Part shown: positions 54,529 through 63,469 of the stretch, piece by piece
How positions within the stretch are numbered: position 1 is the first letter of the stretch
How the letters are laid out: each line of letters begins with the position of its first letter
Assembly (NCBI GenBank): GCA_046160305.1
Contig: JBJXGX010000103.1
Coordinates: forward strand, 1-64,000
Length of the DNA stretch: 64,000 nt
From: SHXR01 sp046160305
GTDB taxonomy: Bacteria; Pseudomonadota; Gammaproteobacteria; Burkholderiales; SG8-39
Direction of reading: 5' to 3'
Made by a program: the position numbers and the translations under genes
Notes under the pieces: model-generated
The model's input: the letters and a program-made list of their open reading frames with translations, nothing else
What the model was told of the DNA's origin: nothing
Database searches by the model: none

Positions 54529-56253
54529 TCATTCGATACGATCGAGCACGTAGCGGCCAGGCGCCGGTTCGATCGGGGCATACCCCTTGGCCCCAAGCGT
54601 TGCGGGCGCGCGAACGCGCTTACCCGCATGAGCGCTAAGCCATGCGAGCCAGTCGGGCCACCAGCTTCCCGGATGTTCCACCGCCTCGGCCATCCAGCGA
54701 TCCGGGTCTGCCGGAAGTTTGTCGTTGTCCCAGTAGCTGCGGCGATTCTTTGCCGCCGGATTGATGATCCCCGCGATGTGCCCACTTGCACCGAGAACGA
54801 ATCGAGCACGGTGTGACAGCCATTGCGTGGATGCGTAGGCCGAACGCCACGGCACGATGTGATCTTCACGCGTCGCGACGATGTAGGTCGGCACACGGAT
54901 CGCGCCGAGGTCCACCTGGGTGCCGCACACCGTCAACGCCTTCGGTTCACGCAGCTTGTTGCCGAGATAGAGATTGCGAACGTACCAGCAGAACATCGGC
55001 CCGGGCAGATTGGTCGAATCCGCGTTCCAGTACAGGATGTCGAAGGCCGTCGGTCGCGCGCCTTTCAAATAGTTGCTCACTACATACGACCAGATGAGAT
55101 CGTTGTCGCGTAACGCGGAAAATACCGCCGCCAGCTCGCGCCCTGAAAGGATTCCGCCCTTGCCGAGCGACGCCTCGCGCGAAGCGACGCTGGCGTCATC
55201 GACAAAGCAACCGATTTCGCCGGCATCATTGAAATCGAGCAGGGTCGCAAGCAGCGTGAGGCTGATCGCCGCCCTGTCGCCCCGTGCCGCAAGCACCGCC
55301 AAGGCCGTCGACAGGATGGTTCCGCCGACGCAAAACCCGAGCGTATTGATTCCCCGTTGGCCGGTGATGCGCCGCACTGCATCGATTGCCGCCAACGGCC
55401 CGAGCGCGATGTAGTCGTCCCAGCCGAGATGGCCAAGGGATCCGGTTGGATTGCGCCACGACACGATGAACACCGTATGGCCATTCTCGACCGCATAGCG
55501 GACCAGCGAATTCTCCGGCTGAAGATCGAGAATGTAGAACTTGTTGATGCAAGGGGGAACGATCAGCAACGGCCGCGCGAAGACCTGATCGGTCAGCGCC
55601 TGATATTGAATCAACTGGATCAGCTCGTTCTCGAACACCACGGCGCCAGGCGACACGGCCAGATTTCGACCGACGCCGAACGCGGTTTCATCGACCGTCG
55701 AGATACGCCCTTTGGCGATGTCTCCCAGCAGATTCTCCACCCCGCGTCGAAGCGAATCGCCGTTCGTCTCCAAGGCAAGGCGCATCGCCTCGGGGTTCAT
55801 CGCAAGAAAATTCGGGGGCGCGAGCGCATCGGTGTACTGGCGCAGAAAAAAGCGCAGTTGCCCCTTCGCCTTGGTGTCTATTTCGGCCAGGTCGGCGGCG
55901 GCCTGCAAGAATCGCGCGTTAAGCGCGTGGGCATCGCGCATGAATGCAAAGAACGCATCGCGTTGCTTTGACGAATTCTCGCCCGGGATGACTCCTGCCT
56001 GCTGGGGCGACGAGGTATCTCCCACCACCGACTGTTGGCGCTCGATCCATTCCTGCCAGAGTTTGGCGTGCTCGCCCATCGTGTGCGTGGCAAGCTGCGC
56101 GAACGCGGGCGATTGCGCGGTCCATGCCAGGAATTGCTGCCAGAACGCAGGCGCGCCGGGTCCGCCACCAAGCAGGGGGTGGAGCGGTATGCTTGCCGAT
56201 GTCGACGACGATCCTTGGGGCATGTGCGGGCGTGGCATCAAAACGGGCGACAT
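54529..56253 (-). CDS. phaC: Class I PHA synthase
   Basis: A 574-residue synthase that polymerises (R)-3-hydroxyacyl-CoA into granules. The nucleophile is C308 in the lipase-like box GFCVGGT. The aspartate is in TREDHIVPW and the histidine in GASGHIAG. The C-terminal WWPDWLAWL pattern is typical. The start at 56253 lacks a clear ribosome site; in-frame ATGs at residues 6 and 11 are alternatives. It is the first gene of phaC-phaB-phaR-rimO-phaA on the minus strand. Confidence 0.96.
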   Translation of the reverse strand: MSPVLMPRPHMPQGSSSTSASIPLHPLLGGGPGAPAFWQQFLAWTAQSPAFAQLATHTMGEHAKLWQEWIERQQSVVGDTSSPQQAGVIPGENSSKQRDAFFAFMRDAHALNARFLQAAADLAEIDTKAKGQLRFFLRQYTDALAPPNFLAMNPEAMRLALETNGDSLRRGVENLLGDIAKGRISTVDETAFGVGRNLAVSPGAVVFENELIQLIQYQALTDQVFARPLLIVPPCINKFYILDLQPENSLVRYAVENGHTVFIVSWRNPTGSLGHLGWDDYIALGPLAAIDAVRRITGQRGINTLGFCVGGTILSTALAVLAARGDRAAISLTLLATLLDFNDAGEIGCFVDDASVASREASLGKGGILSGRELAAVFSALRDNDLIWSYVVSNYLKGARPTAFDILYWNADSTNLPGPMFCWYVRNLYLGNKLREPKALTVCGTQVDLGAIRVPTYIVATREDHIVPWRSAYASTQWLSHRARFVLGASGHIAGIINPAAKNRRSYWDNDKLPADPDRWMAEAVEHPGSWWPDWLAWLSAHAGKRVRAPATLGAKGYAPIEPAPGRYVLDRIE

Positions 56254-56394
56254 CGCGATGGCACTCGATCATGCGATGACCGCCGCCACGACCAAATCCG
56301 AAACAGCTCTGCGCGATTGTTGCATCGCACAAATCGGCTGTCAACCAGCACCGATCACCAACATCGATCACTGATCCGAGGAGCGCATCCAGGC

Positions 56395-56652
56395 GTGTAT
56401 ATCGTCGCGATCGCGTGGCTCTATGTCGTGATTCTCATGGCAGTGATGCAACCGACATTTCTTGCGGCCATCGGCACCCTGTTCGGTTTCGGGCTGATGC
56501 CGCTCGCACTGTTCGTTTGGATTGTCGGGGCGCCCCAACGCCGACGGACACGGCGCGCCCGTGAAGCGCGCGAAGCAGACGCCAAGGCCTTGTCACCCAT
56601 GCGTCAGGAGACCGACGCCCCAGATCATCAGCACACCGAGCGCGATCAATGA
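56395..56652 (+). CDS. Small membrane protein, conserved hypothetical
   Basis: An 85-residue protein starting with GTG at 56395, preceded by CGAGGAG about a dozen bases upstream. Two hydrophobic helices (AIAWLYVVILMAVMQ and GFGLMPLALFVWIVG) are followed by a charged tail rich in arginine, glutamate and alanine. I know of no function. The 3' end overlaps the convergent ZIP gene by 60 bases. It lies between phaC and the ZIP gene, where Burkholderiales often have a comparable small open frame. Confidence 0.7.
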   Translation: MYIVAIAWLYVVILMAVMQPTFLAAIGTLFGFGLMPLALFVWIVGAPQRRRTRRAREAREADAKALSPMRQETDAPDHQHTERDQ

Positions 56653-57441
56653 CACCTGCGTGGCCGTTGCACGCAACTCATGGCGCTTATGCAAGCCGGG
56701 AATAAGGTCGGCTACCGCGATGTAGATCATGCTCGCCGCGGCGATCGCAAGAATGGGATTGAGCCACTCGCGAACTTCGTTGAGCGCCACATATCCGAGC
56801 AACCCGCCCACCAGCATCGCCAGACTCGATATGAGATTGAGAAGCAGCGCCCGGCCACGCGTATAGCCTGAGTGCAGAAGAATGACGAAATCGCCGACTT
56901 CCTGCGGAATCTCATGGGCGATCACGGCGGTCGCGGTCACGATCCCAAGCGGAATGCTCTCGAGAAACGCCGCGGCGATCAGCACGCCATCGACGAAATT
57001 GTGAAAGCTGTCCCCCACCAGAATGAGAAACCCGCTGCGACCGCCATCGACATCGGCTGCCTGCGCGTGTGGGTGGTGATGTCCATGCGAATGTGCGGCC
57101 GAAGGCGCGACCGATTTCGCGCCCGAAGGCGCTTGATCGCCGTTGTTGGCGGCCTCCTCGATGGAATGGTGGTGATGGCGCCAGATCACGAGCTTCTCGA
57201 GCAGAAAGAATCCGCAGATCCCCGCGAGCACGGTTGCGGCGAGTCCCTGGAAGTTGGTCGACCGCTCGAAGGCATGCGGCAGAATCTCGAGGAATGCGGC
57301 ACCCAACATGGCACCGACGGCGAAGCTCACCAGTGAGCCGATCCATTCCTTGCGCGCGGCCAACGAGACCAGCGCGGCCGCAAGCGACGAGGCAACTCCG
57401 CCAAGAACAGTGGCAATCGTGATGTAAGCGAGCGGCCCCAT
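56593..57441 (-). CDS. ZIP-family divalent metal transporter
   Basis: A 282-residue inner-membrane transporter with about eight helices. The metal-binding motifs are HNFVDG and HEIPQE in the central helices. A histidine-rich cytoplasmic loop with HSHGHHHPH probably senses or chelates zinc. Its start overlaps the pgeF stop (TAATG at 57439-57443). Zinc or iron is the likely substrate, judged from the family alone. Confidence 0.93.
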   Translation of the reverse strand: MGPLAYITIATVLGGVASSLAAALVSLAARKEWIGSLVSFAVGAMLGAAFLEILPHAFERSTNFQGLAATVLAGICGFFLLEKLVIWRHHHHSIEEAANNGDQAPSGAKSVAPSAAHSHGHHHPHAQAADVDGGRSGFLILVGDSFHNFVDGVLIAAAFLESIPLGIVTATAVIAHEIPQEVGDFVILLHSGYTRGRALLLNLISSLAMLVGGLLGYVALNEVREWLNPILAIAAASMIYIAVADLIPGLHKRHELRATATQVSLIALGVLMIWGVGLLTHG

Positions 57442-58181
57442 TACGCCAGCCAGACGAGTGACGCCATGCGCCCGGTGCGCCCGTCACGCCGAAATGAAAA
57501 GAAACGCTCCGGCTCCTGATAGGTGCAGAAGTGCCCGCCGTAGATGGCCGACACGCCAAGGCGGTTCAATTGCCGCGTGGCAAGGCGATAAAGATCGCAC
57601 CAGTACTTGCCATTGCCCTTGCTGCTGAACGCCTCGGCCGCAGCCGGATCGTGCCGTACGAAAAGGTCAAACAATTCCGCTCCCACTTCATAAGCCGTCC
57701 GACCGATCGCCGGTCCGAGATAGGCAACCACGCGTTCCGGCGCCACTTGCATTCGATTCACGGTCGATGCGATCACGCCATTTGCCAAGCCGCGCCATCC
57801 CGCGTGGGCCACCGCAACCACGGACCCCGCATCGTCGGCGAGCAGGACCGGCAGGCAATCGGCCGACATGACGCAGCATACGACGCTTCGGGTCCGCGAC
57901 ACCGCGGCATCGCCAACAGGTATCCCATCGATGGCCGCGGCATCGATCACATCGGTTCCGTGCACCTGCTCCATCCACACCGGTTCGGCGGGCAGACGTG
58001 ATCGCAGCAAGGACCGGTTGCGCGCCACCGCATCCGGCACATCACCGACATGCAACCCGACATTGAAGGTCCCCATCGGCCCTTCACTCACACCGCCCCG
58101 CCGGGTCGTGCACAACGCCCGCACATTCGCCGGGACGTGCCAGTCCGGCTCGATCACCGCATCGGCTGCGAGCGCGCTCAT
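57441..58181 (-). CDS. pgeF: PgeF/YfiH-family purine-nucleoside phosphorylase-like protein
   Basis: A 246-residue protein of the YfiH/LACC1 family, in which members act on purine nucleosides or peptidoglycan-related amino-sugar editing (PgeF). The family motif VVAVAHAGWRGLANGV and the zinc ligands in CCVMSADCLPV and GGHFCTYQE are present. The ATG at 58181 overlaps the rluD stop (ATGA); a longer in-frame start lies inside rluD. The stop overlaps the ZIP start. The bamD/rluD/pgeF order is conserved in betaproteobacteria. Confidence 0.92.
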   Translation of the reverse strand: MSALAADAVIEPDWHVPANVRALCTTRRGGVSEGPMGTFNVGLHVGDVPDAVARNRSLLRSRLPAEPVWMEQVHGTDVIDAAAIDGIPVGDAAVSRTRSVVCCVMSADCLPVLLADDAGSVVAVAHAGWRGLANGVIASTVNRMQVAPERVVAYLGPAIGRTAYEVGAELFDLFVRHDPAAAEAFSSKGNGKYWCDLYRLATRQLNRLGVSAIYGGHFCTYQEPERFFSFRRDGRTGRMASLVWLA

Positions 58182-59167
58182 CGCAACCGCGCGATCGGTC
58201 CGGAAAGATCCGCGGGCAGTGGCGCTTTCCATTCGAGTGGCTGCCTGGTCGTGGGGTGTAGTAATCCGAGCCGGGCCGCATGCAGCGCCTGGCGACGGAG
58301 TTCGCGAAGGACTTCGGGCAGTTCGCCGCGTTTGGCGCCGTAGGTCGGATCGCCCACGAGCGCATGGCCGATCGAGCGCAGATGAACGCGGATCTGATGC
58401 GTGCGACCGGTGTCGAGCGAGCACTCGACCAGCGTGAAGGCACCGCCTTCATCAAAGCGCTTGATCACGCGATAGCGTGTACGTGCAGGCTTCCCGGACG
58501 ACACCACCGCCATGCGGGTGCGTGCATGCGGATCCCGACCGATGGGTGCGTCGACTTCGCCATCCGCGCGCACATGCCCATGCACCAACGCGAGGTAGAC
58601 GCGGCTCACCGTGCGCGCCTGCAATTGTCGGACGAGGCTGGTCTGCGCGACCGCTGTCTTCGCGACCACGAGAAGACCGCTCGTATCCTTGTCGAGCCGA
58701 TGCACGATTCCGGCGCGCGGCAATGCGTGCAAGCTTGGTGCATGGTGCAGAAGCGCGTTGAGCAATGTGCCTTCCCAATTGCCGCTTGCCGGATGCACGA
58801 CCAGGCCGGCGGGCTTGTTGATCACGAGAATCGCATCATCTTCATACACGACGTCAAGCGCAATCGCCTCGGGTTTGAACGCCGACGCCTCCGAGGAGGC
58901 CTGTGGAACCATGCGGACACGCTCGCCGCCCAAGACGGGTTTGTCGAGATCGCACACCCGGCCATCGAGGGTCACGTGACCGGCGCGTGCCCAATGCTGG
59001 ATACGACTGCGGGAGTGCTCCGGGAACAACCGTGCAAGGGCTACATCGACACGCTTGCCGGCAAGCGAATCGGGCACGACGCCTTCCAGCACAGGGCTCG
59101 AATCGCCGGCATCGCGGCGAATGTCGTCGCGTTCATGGTGCGGGTTATTCGAGAGCGATGGGGACAC
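58178..59167 (-). CDS. rluD: 23S rRNA pseudouridine synthase RluD
   Basis: A 329-residue enzyme that makes pseudouridines 1911, 1915 and 1917 of 23S rRNA. It has an N-terminal S4 RNA-binding domain (RVDVALARLFPEHSRSRI) and the catalytic aspartate in HRLDKDTSGL. The C-terminal part contains TGRTHQIRVHL and GDPTYGA. It is divergent from bamD with 126 bp between the starts. Confidence 0.96.
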   Translation of the reverse strand: MSPSLSNNPHHERDDIRRDAGDSSPVLEGVVPDSLAGKRVDVALARLFPEHSRSRIQHWARAGHVTLDGRVCDLDKPVLGGERVRMVPQASSEASAFKPEAIALDVVYEDDAILVINKPAGLVVHPASGNWEGTLLNALLHHAPSLHALPRAGIVHRLDKDTSGLLVVAKTAVAQTSLVRQLQARTVSRVYLALVHGHVRADGEVDAPIGRDPHARTRMAVVSSGKPARTRYRVIKRFDEGGAFTLVECSLDTGRTHQIRVHLRSIGHALVGDPTYGAKRGELPEVLRELRRQALHAARLGLLHPTTRQPLEWKAPLPADLSGPIARLR

Positions 59168-59177
59168 TGCGGTTATA

Positions 59178-59191
59178 CGGCTATAATTTTC
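59178..59191 (+). promoter_or_regulatory. Putative promoter -10 element for bamD
   Basis: CGGCTATAATTTTC, with a perfect TATAAT at 59182-59187, is about 100 bp before the bamD ATG; identical bases precede ribF at 4458. The upstream hexamer TGGGGA at normal spacing is a poor -35 box. Confidence 0.5.
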
Positions 59192-59293
59192 TCTTGAAGC
59201 GCGCGGGCGGCGGTCGCTCGGGCGGTGCGACGCGCAGGCTATCCACCTCCCGTCGCGTGCATCTCAAGAATTTATCAAGCGAAAGACTCTGCA

Positions 59294-60169
59294 ATGCGGA
59301 AAATGTTGACGTCCGACTCGGCCAAGCGCTCGGGTAGACACGCGGTGAGGCACTCGGCCGGGCATAGTGTAACTGCAATCACAGCGCGCCTGCTCGCCAT
59401 CCTGATCGCGGGAATCATCGCCGGATGCGGCCTTGGCGGCAAGGAATACGACGAGACGGTCGGCTGGTCGGCGCAAAAACTCTACGACGAAGCCAAGGAC
59501 GCTCTCAACGGCGCGAACTACACGCTCGCGGTGAAGTACTTCGAGAAGCTCGAAGCACGTTATCCCTATGGCCGCTACGCGCAGCAGGCGCAACTCGAGA
59601 TCGCGTACGCCTACTACCGGGAAGGCGAGGTTGCCCAGGCGGTCGCGGCATGCGACCGGTTCATCAAGCTGCATCCGAATCATGCCGACGTCGATTACGC
59701 TTTTTACCTGAAGGGCCTCACCAACTTCAACGACACGCAAAGTCTCTTCGCTGGCCTCACCCGGGAGGACCCCTCAGAGCGGGATCCGAAGGGTGCGCGC
59801 GAATCGTTCGACGCCTTCAAGGAACTGGTCACCCGCTTTCCGAAGAGCAAGTACGCCGCCGATGCGACTGCGCGAATGAAGTTCCTTGTCAACGCGCTCG
59901 CGCAGCATGAAGTCCATGCGGCGCGCTGGTACATGCGGCGTACCGCCTATGTGGCCGCGGTCAATCGTGCCCAGTACGCGCTGAAAACCTACCCGGAAGC
60001 ACCGGCCACCGAAGAAGCGCTCGCGATCATGGTCGGCGGATATGGCGCCCTGGGCATCATGGAATTAAGCGACGACGCACGGCGTGTGCTGGAGAAGAAC
60101 TATCCCCAAAGCAAATTCCCGGGTGCGCTTAGAAAAGATCGGTCGGGATGGTGGAAATATTGGGACTAG
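59294..60169 (+). CDS. bamD: Outer-membrane assembly lipoprotein BamD
   Basis: A 291-residue lipoprotein of the BAM complex. The signal segment ends IIAGC with the lipid cysteine at residue 45. The TPR repeats begin at about residue 60 (YDEAKDALNGANYTLAVKYFEKLEARYPYG) and continue with PYGRYAQQAQLEIAYAYYR and FIKLHPNHADVDYAFYLKG. The ATG at 59294 gives a long n-region of about 25 residues before the hydrophobic core; no later ATG fits. It is divergent from rluD, and an inverted-repeat element follows. Confidence 0.94.
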   Translation: MRKMLTSDSAKRSGRHAVRHSAGHSVTAITARLLAILIAGIIAGCGLGGKEYDETVGWSAQKLYDEAKDALNGANYTLAVKYFEKLEARYPYGRYAQQAQLEIAYAYYREGEVAQAVAACDRFIKLHPNHADVDYAFYLKGLTNFNDTQSLFAGLTREDPSERDPKGARESFDAFKELVTRFPKSKYAADATARMKFLVNALAQHEVHAARWYMRRTAYVAAVNRAQYALKTYPEAPATEEALAIMVGGYGALGIMELSDDARRVLEKNYPQSKFPGALRKDRSGWWKYWD

Positions 60170-60182
60170 TGAAGAAAAGCTG

Positions 60183-60351
60183 AACCGCAATGGACGCGAA
60201 GGACGCAAAGGGAACCCATTCCGAAGCACATTGGCGACTGCGGGCAGCATAGGCGTTCTTTATATTCAAACATTCAAGACAGCCGTGCGCAGCCGTGCGA
60301 TATCCGTGAATTGTCAATCGGACCCTTGCGTCCTTCGCCTCCCTTGCGGTT
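60183..60351. repeat. 169-bp inverted-repeat element
   Basis: The left arm (60183-60212) starts AACCGCAATGGACGCGAAGG; the right arm (60323-60351), read on the opposite strand, starts AACCGCAAGGGAGGCGAAGG. The arms match at about 27 of 30 positions and enclose about 110 bp. No protein is encoded. The arms also contain a GGACGCRAA tandem. It looks like a non-autonomous MITE-like or intergenic repeat element located between bamD and denD. Confidence 0.75.
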
Positions 60352-60364
60352 AATCATTTCCTAG

Positions 60365-61339
60365 TTAAAGCTTTATTTTCTGGTCTTCCATGTGGGCCTG
60401 GATCACCGCGTCGATGTCCGGATCCGCCTTGAATCCGAGCGCATCGCCACGTGGCGTGCGTAGCTTTGCGGGCCAGGTCTTCACGATCGCACGGATGCGC
60501 TCGTCCGGAACGTCGTGCACCAGCGCGGCCCGCTCCTTGCCTGCAATCCGGCCGAGTGCGCCCACCATTTCGCGCACGGTGGCGGTAATGCCGGGCAAGT
60601 TGACGACGCGATAACTGCCCCAGGCGGACGCCGGAAGCTCATGCGCATGAATGAACGCGTCCACCGCACGCGCGGGTGACAACAGCCAGACGCCGGTTGT
60701 ATCCGGCACCGGGCATTTTGATACTTCACCATTCAAGGGCTCGCGCAAGATACTCGATGCAAACGATGACGCCGCGAGATTCGGACGCCCCGGCCGTATC
60801 ACGATCGTCGGCAGGCGCATCGATCGGCCATCGATGAAGCCCTTGCGGGTGTAGTCGTTGATCAGGTATTCGCCGATCACTTTCTGCGTGCCGTAGGACG
60901 ATTGCGGTGTCGGCGTGGTCGAATCATCGAGCACATCGGGCATGTCCCCGCCGAACGCGGCGACGGAACTGGTGAACAACACGCGTGGCGGTTTGGCGAG
61001 TTTGCGGCAAATCTCCAGCACGGTACGCGTACCGTCTATGTTCACGCGCATGCCAAGATCGAAATCAGCTTCGGCACCCGCGCTCACGACCGCCGCCAGA
61101 TGAAACACGGTGTCGGTATCGGCATCGATCGCGCCCGCGAGAACTCCCGGGGTGGCGAGATCCCCCTGCACATAGACGAGCCGTGGATCGCGGTCGGCGG
61201 GAAACGCCGTGTCGAACACCTTGATCCGGGTGATGGTCTGCGTCTTGCCGGACCCGTCCGTCAGCGTGCCGCGTGCAGCCAACGCCCGCGCCAATCGGTG
61301 GCCGAGCATCCCGCCACCGCCTGTGATGAATACATTCAT
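60365..61339 (-). CDS. denD: D-erythronate dehydrogenase-like NAD-dependent epimerase
   Basis: A 324-residue extended short-chain dehydrogenase. NAD binds at GGGGMLGHRLARAL (the G-x-x-G-x-x-G pattern near residue 8). The catalytic YxxxK is in SYGTQKVIGEYLIND, and SSVAAFGG is the family serine block. The sequence best fits DenD (OtnD/YgbJ-linked), which oxidises D-erythronate at C2 for tetronate use. The usual kinase and isomerase partners (DenK/OtnK, OtnI) are absent nearby, so the substrate is likely but unproven. Confidence 0.85.
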   Translation of the reverse strand: MNVFITGGGGMLGHRLARALAARGTLTDGSGKTQTITRIKVFDTAFPADRDPRLVYVQGDLATPGVLAGAIDADTDTVFHLAAVVSAGAEADFDLGMRVNIDGTRTVLEICRKLAKPPRVLFTSSVAAFGGDMPDVLDDSTTPTPQSSYGTQKVIGEYLINDYTRKGFIDGRSMRLPTIVIRPGRPNLAASSFASSILREPLNGEVSKCPVPDTTGVWLLSPARAVDAFIHAHELPASAWGSYRVVNLPGITATVREMVGALGRIAGKERAALVHDVPDERIRAIVKTWPAKLRTPRGDALGFKADPDIDAVIQAHMEDQKIKL

Positions 61340-61435
61340 GGACCGTCTCCGTTGCGGGTCAAACGGTTATTCGATCGATCATTCACCGTACGCCGAATGG
61401 TTGAGGACCGCGCGACAGGCACGGATTCAACGATT

Positions 61436-63469
61436 CTACTTGACCCGATTCGGCGCGGCACCGGCATCCGCATCCAGGCTCTTGAAGAACGCGATGACAT
61501 CATCGAGCGAGCGCGTCCGGCGCATCGGTGGCAGGCTGTCGAGGATCGTCTTGCCGTACCCCCGCGCGATCAATCGCCGGTCGCAGATCATGAGCACGCC
61601 TCGATCGGTCTCGTCGCGAATGAGTCGCCCCGCACCTTGCTTCAAAGCGATCGCAGCAGCCGGTACCTGGTAGTCGATAAAGCCGTTCCGGCCCATGCGT
61701 GTCAACCAAGCGAGGCGCGCCGCGAGCACCGGGTCGTCCGGTGGGGCAAAGGGCAGCTTGTCGATCACCACCAAGGAGAGCGCATCACCCCGCACATCGA
61801 CGCCCTCCCAGAAGCTTGCGCTCGCGATCAACACCGCGTTGCCATGGGCCCTGAATTGTTCGAGGAGGTGGGTTTTCGTGCCCTGCCCTTGCAGGAGCAA
61901 CGGATAGTCGATGCCTTCGTGTGGCAATCGCTCACTCAACAATTCATGTGCCCGGCGCATCGCGCGAAGGGACGTGAAGAGGAGGAAGGCGCGACCGCGG
62001 CTTGCCCGGAGCACCGGCACGCAAGCATCGACGACCTCATCGATGAATTCAGGTGCCGCCGGATCGGCGATCGCCTGCGGCAAATAAAGGAGCGCATTGC
62101 TCTGGTAGTCGAACGGACTGGGCCAGATCGCGGTGCGCGCATCGTCCAGCCCGAGACGCTGCTGGTACAGCGCGAAATCACCGCCCACCGCGAGTGTGGC
62201 CGAAGTGAGGATCCAACTGCGTTTTCGCGCGTCGATCTGGCGGCGAAACGGGATGGCCACATCGAGCGGCGAGCAGTGCAGGATGAGCGCCTGACTGCGC
62301 AGTTCCACCCATCGCACCATGCCGTCTTCTTCGTCGGAATCCCAGCGCTCGATACGACGACCCAGATCGGCCGCCCGCGCAAAGCAGGAAGCCAGCCCTT
62401 CGGATCGCTCGGCGTTCGATTCCAGCACTTTCGCAAGCGCGTGCATGGAATCCCCGAGATACCGCAAGGCGGCGGCAAAGCCCTCGAAGCGCTCGAGCCC
62501 TGGTCCGGCGATCCGGGTTTCCTTCAGCGGAACGGCAAGGCGAAGATCCCGCGCGGCCTTGTCGGCGCCACGCACGCGTTCGGCGAGTACCCGGTCATCG
62601 GGTGCTGAAACGCGGATTTCCACGAGCGCGTCGCGGCAAAGGTCGAGGATCTGTCCGGTGCTGACGCTCTCACCGAAGAACTGGGTCGCGGCCTCGGGCA
62701 ATTGATGCGCTTCATCGAGGATGACCGTATCGCATGCCGGCAGTAGCTCGGCCATGCCTTCGTCACGCAACATCGCATCGGCGAAGAAAAGATGATGATT
62801 GACGACGACCACATCGGCCATCAGCGCTTCGCGGCGCGCCTTCATGACGAAACACTGCTTGAAGGTCGGGCACTCCTGTCCGAGGCAATTCTCGCGCGTC
62901 GAGGTGGCCAGCACCCAGGCGGGCGACGTCTCCGGGACTTCGGCAAGCTCGGCGCGATCGCCGGTGAGGCTGCGACGTGCGAATCGCGCGATCGATTGCA
63001 GATGGCTCACCGTATCGCGCGACTGCAGCCGCCCATCGTGGACGTTTCGCTCCAGATGGAAACTGCAGACGTAATTGGCGCGCCCCTTCAGCAACGCTGT
63101 TTGCGCTGGAAGCCCAAGGGCGTCGCGCACCATCGGCAGATCGCGATGGAACAACTGATCCTGCAGGGTTTTGGTGCCGGTCGAGATCAGGACCTTGCCG
63201 CCATAAAGAAGCGCGGGAACGAGGTAGGCGACGGTCTTGCCGGTACCGGTGCCGGCCTCTGTGATCAGAACAGACCGGTCGCGTATCGCGCTCGCGATCG
63301 CGCTCGCCAACTCGATCTGCTGCGGTCGATGACGGTATGAGGTCAGGGCGCCGGCAAGCGGCCCCCGCTCGGAGAACACGGCTTCGACGGTGCGATCGAT
63401 CGATGTCGCATCCCGCGACTCGGGCAAGCGAGTCTCGATGACCGCCGGATTTTGGGTGCGGGCCGTCAC
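61436..63469 (-). CDS. DinG/YoaA-family DNA helicase
   Basis: A 677-residue superfamily 2 helicase with an iron-sulfur cluster. Walker A is TEAGTGTGKT at about residues 69-78 and the DEAH box is VILDEAHQLPEA. Cluster cysteines lie in NYVCSFHLER, ENCLGQECPTFKQC. The C-terminal helicase motif VLIASASFWEGVDVRG and GAGRLIRDETDRG complete the set. It starts with GTG at 63469 overlapping the previous stop (GTGA). Whether it is DinG or the closely related YoaA is not decided here. Confidence 0.93.
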   Translation of the reverse strand: MTARTQNPAVIETRLPESRDATSIDRTVEAVFSERGPLAGALTSYRHRPQQIELASAIASAIRDRSVLITEAGTGTGKTVAYLVPALLYGGKVLISTGTKTLQDQLFHRDLPMVRDALGLPAQTALLKGRANYVCSFHLERNVHDGRLQSRDTVSHLQSIARFARRSLTGDRAELAEVPETSPAWVLATSTRENCLGQECPTFKQCFVMKARREALMADVVVVNHHLFFADAMLRDEGMAELLPACDTVILDEAHQLPEAATQFFGESVSTGQILDLCRDALVEIRVSAPDDRVLAERVRGADKAARDLRLAVPLKETRIAGPGLERFEGFAAALRYLGDSMHALAKVLESNAERSEGLASCFARAADLGRRIERWDSDEEDGMVRWVELRSQALILHCSPLDVAIPFRRQIDARKRSWILTSATLAVGGDFALYQQRLGLDDARTAIWPSPFDYQSNALLYLPQAIADPAAPEFIDEVVDACVPVLRASRGRAFLLFTSLRAMRRAHELLSERLPHEGIDYPLLLQGQGTKTHLLEQFRAHGNAVLIASASFWEGVDVRGDALSLVVIDKLPFAPPDDPVLAARLAWLTRMGRNGFIDYQVPAAAIALKQGAGRLIRDETDRGVLMICDRRLIARGYGKTILDSLPPMRRTRSLDDVIAFFKSLDADAGAAPNRVK

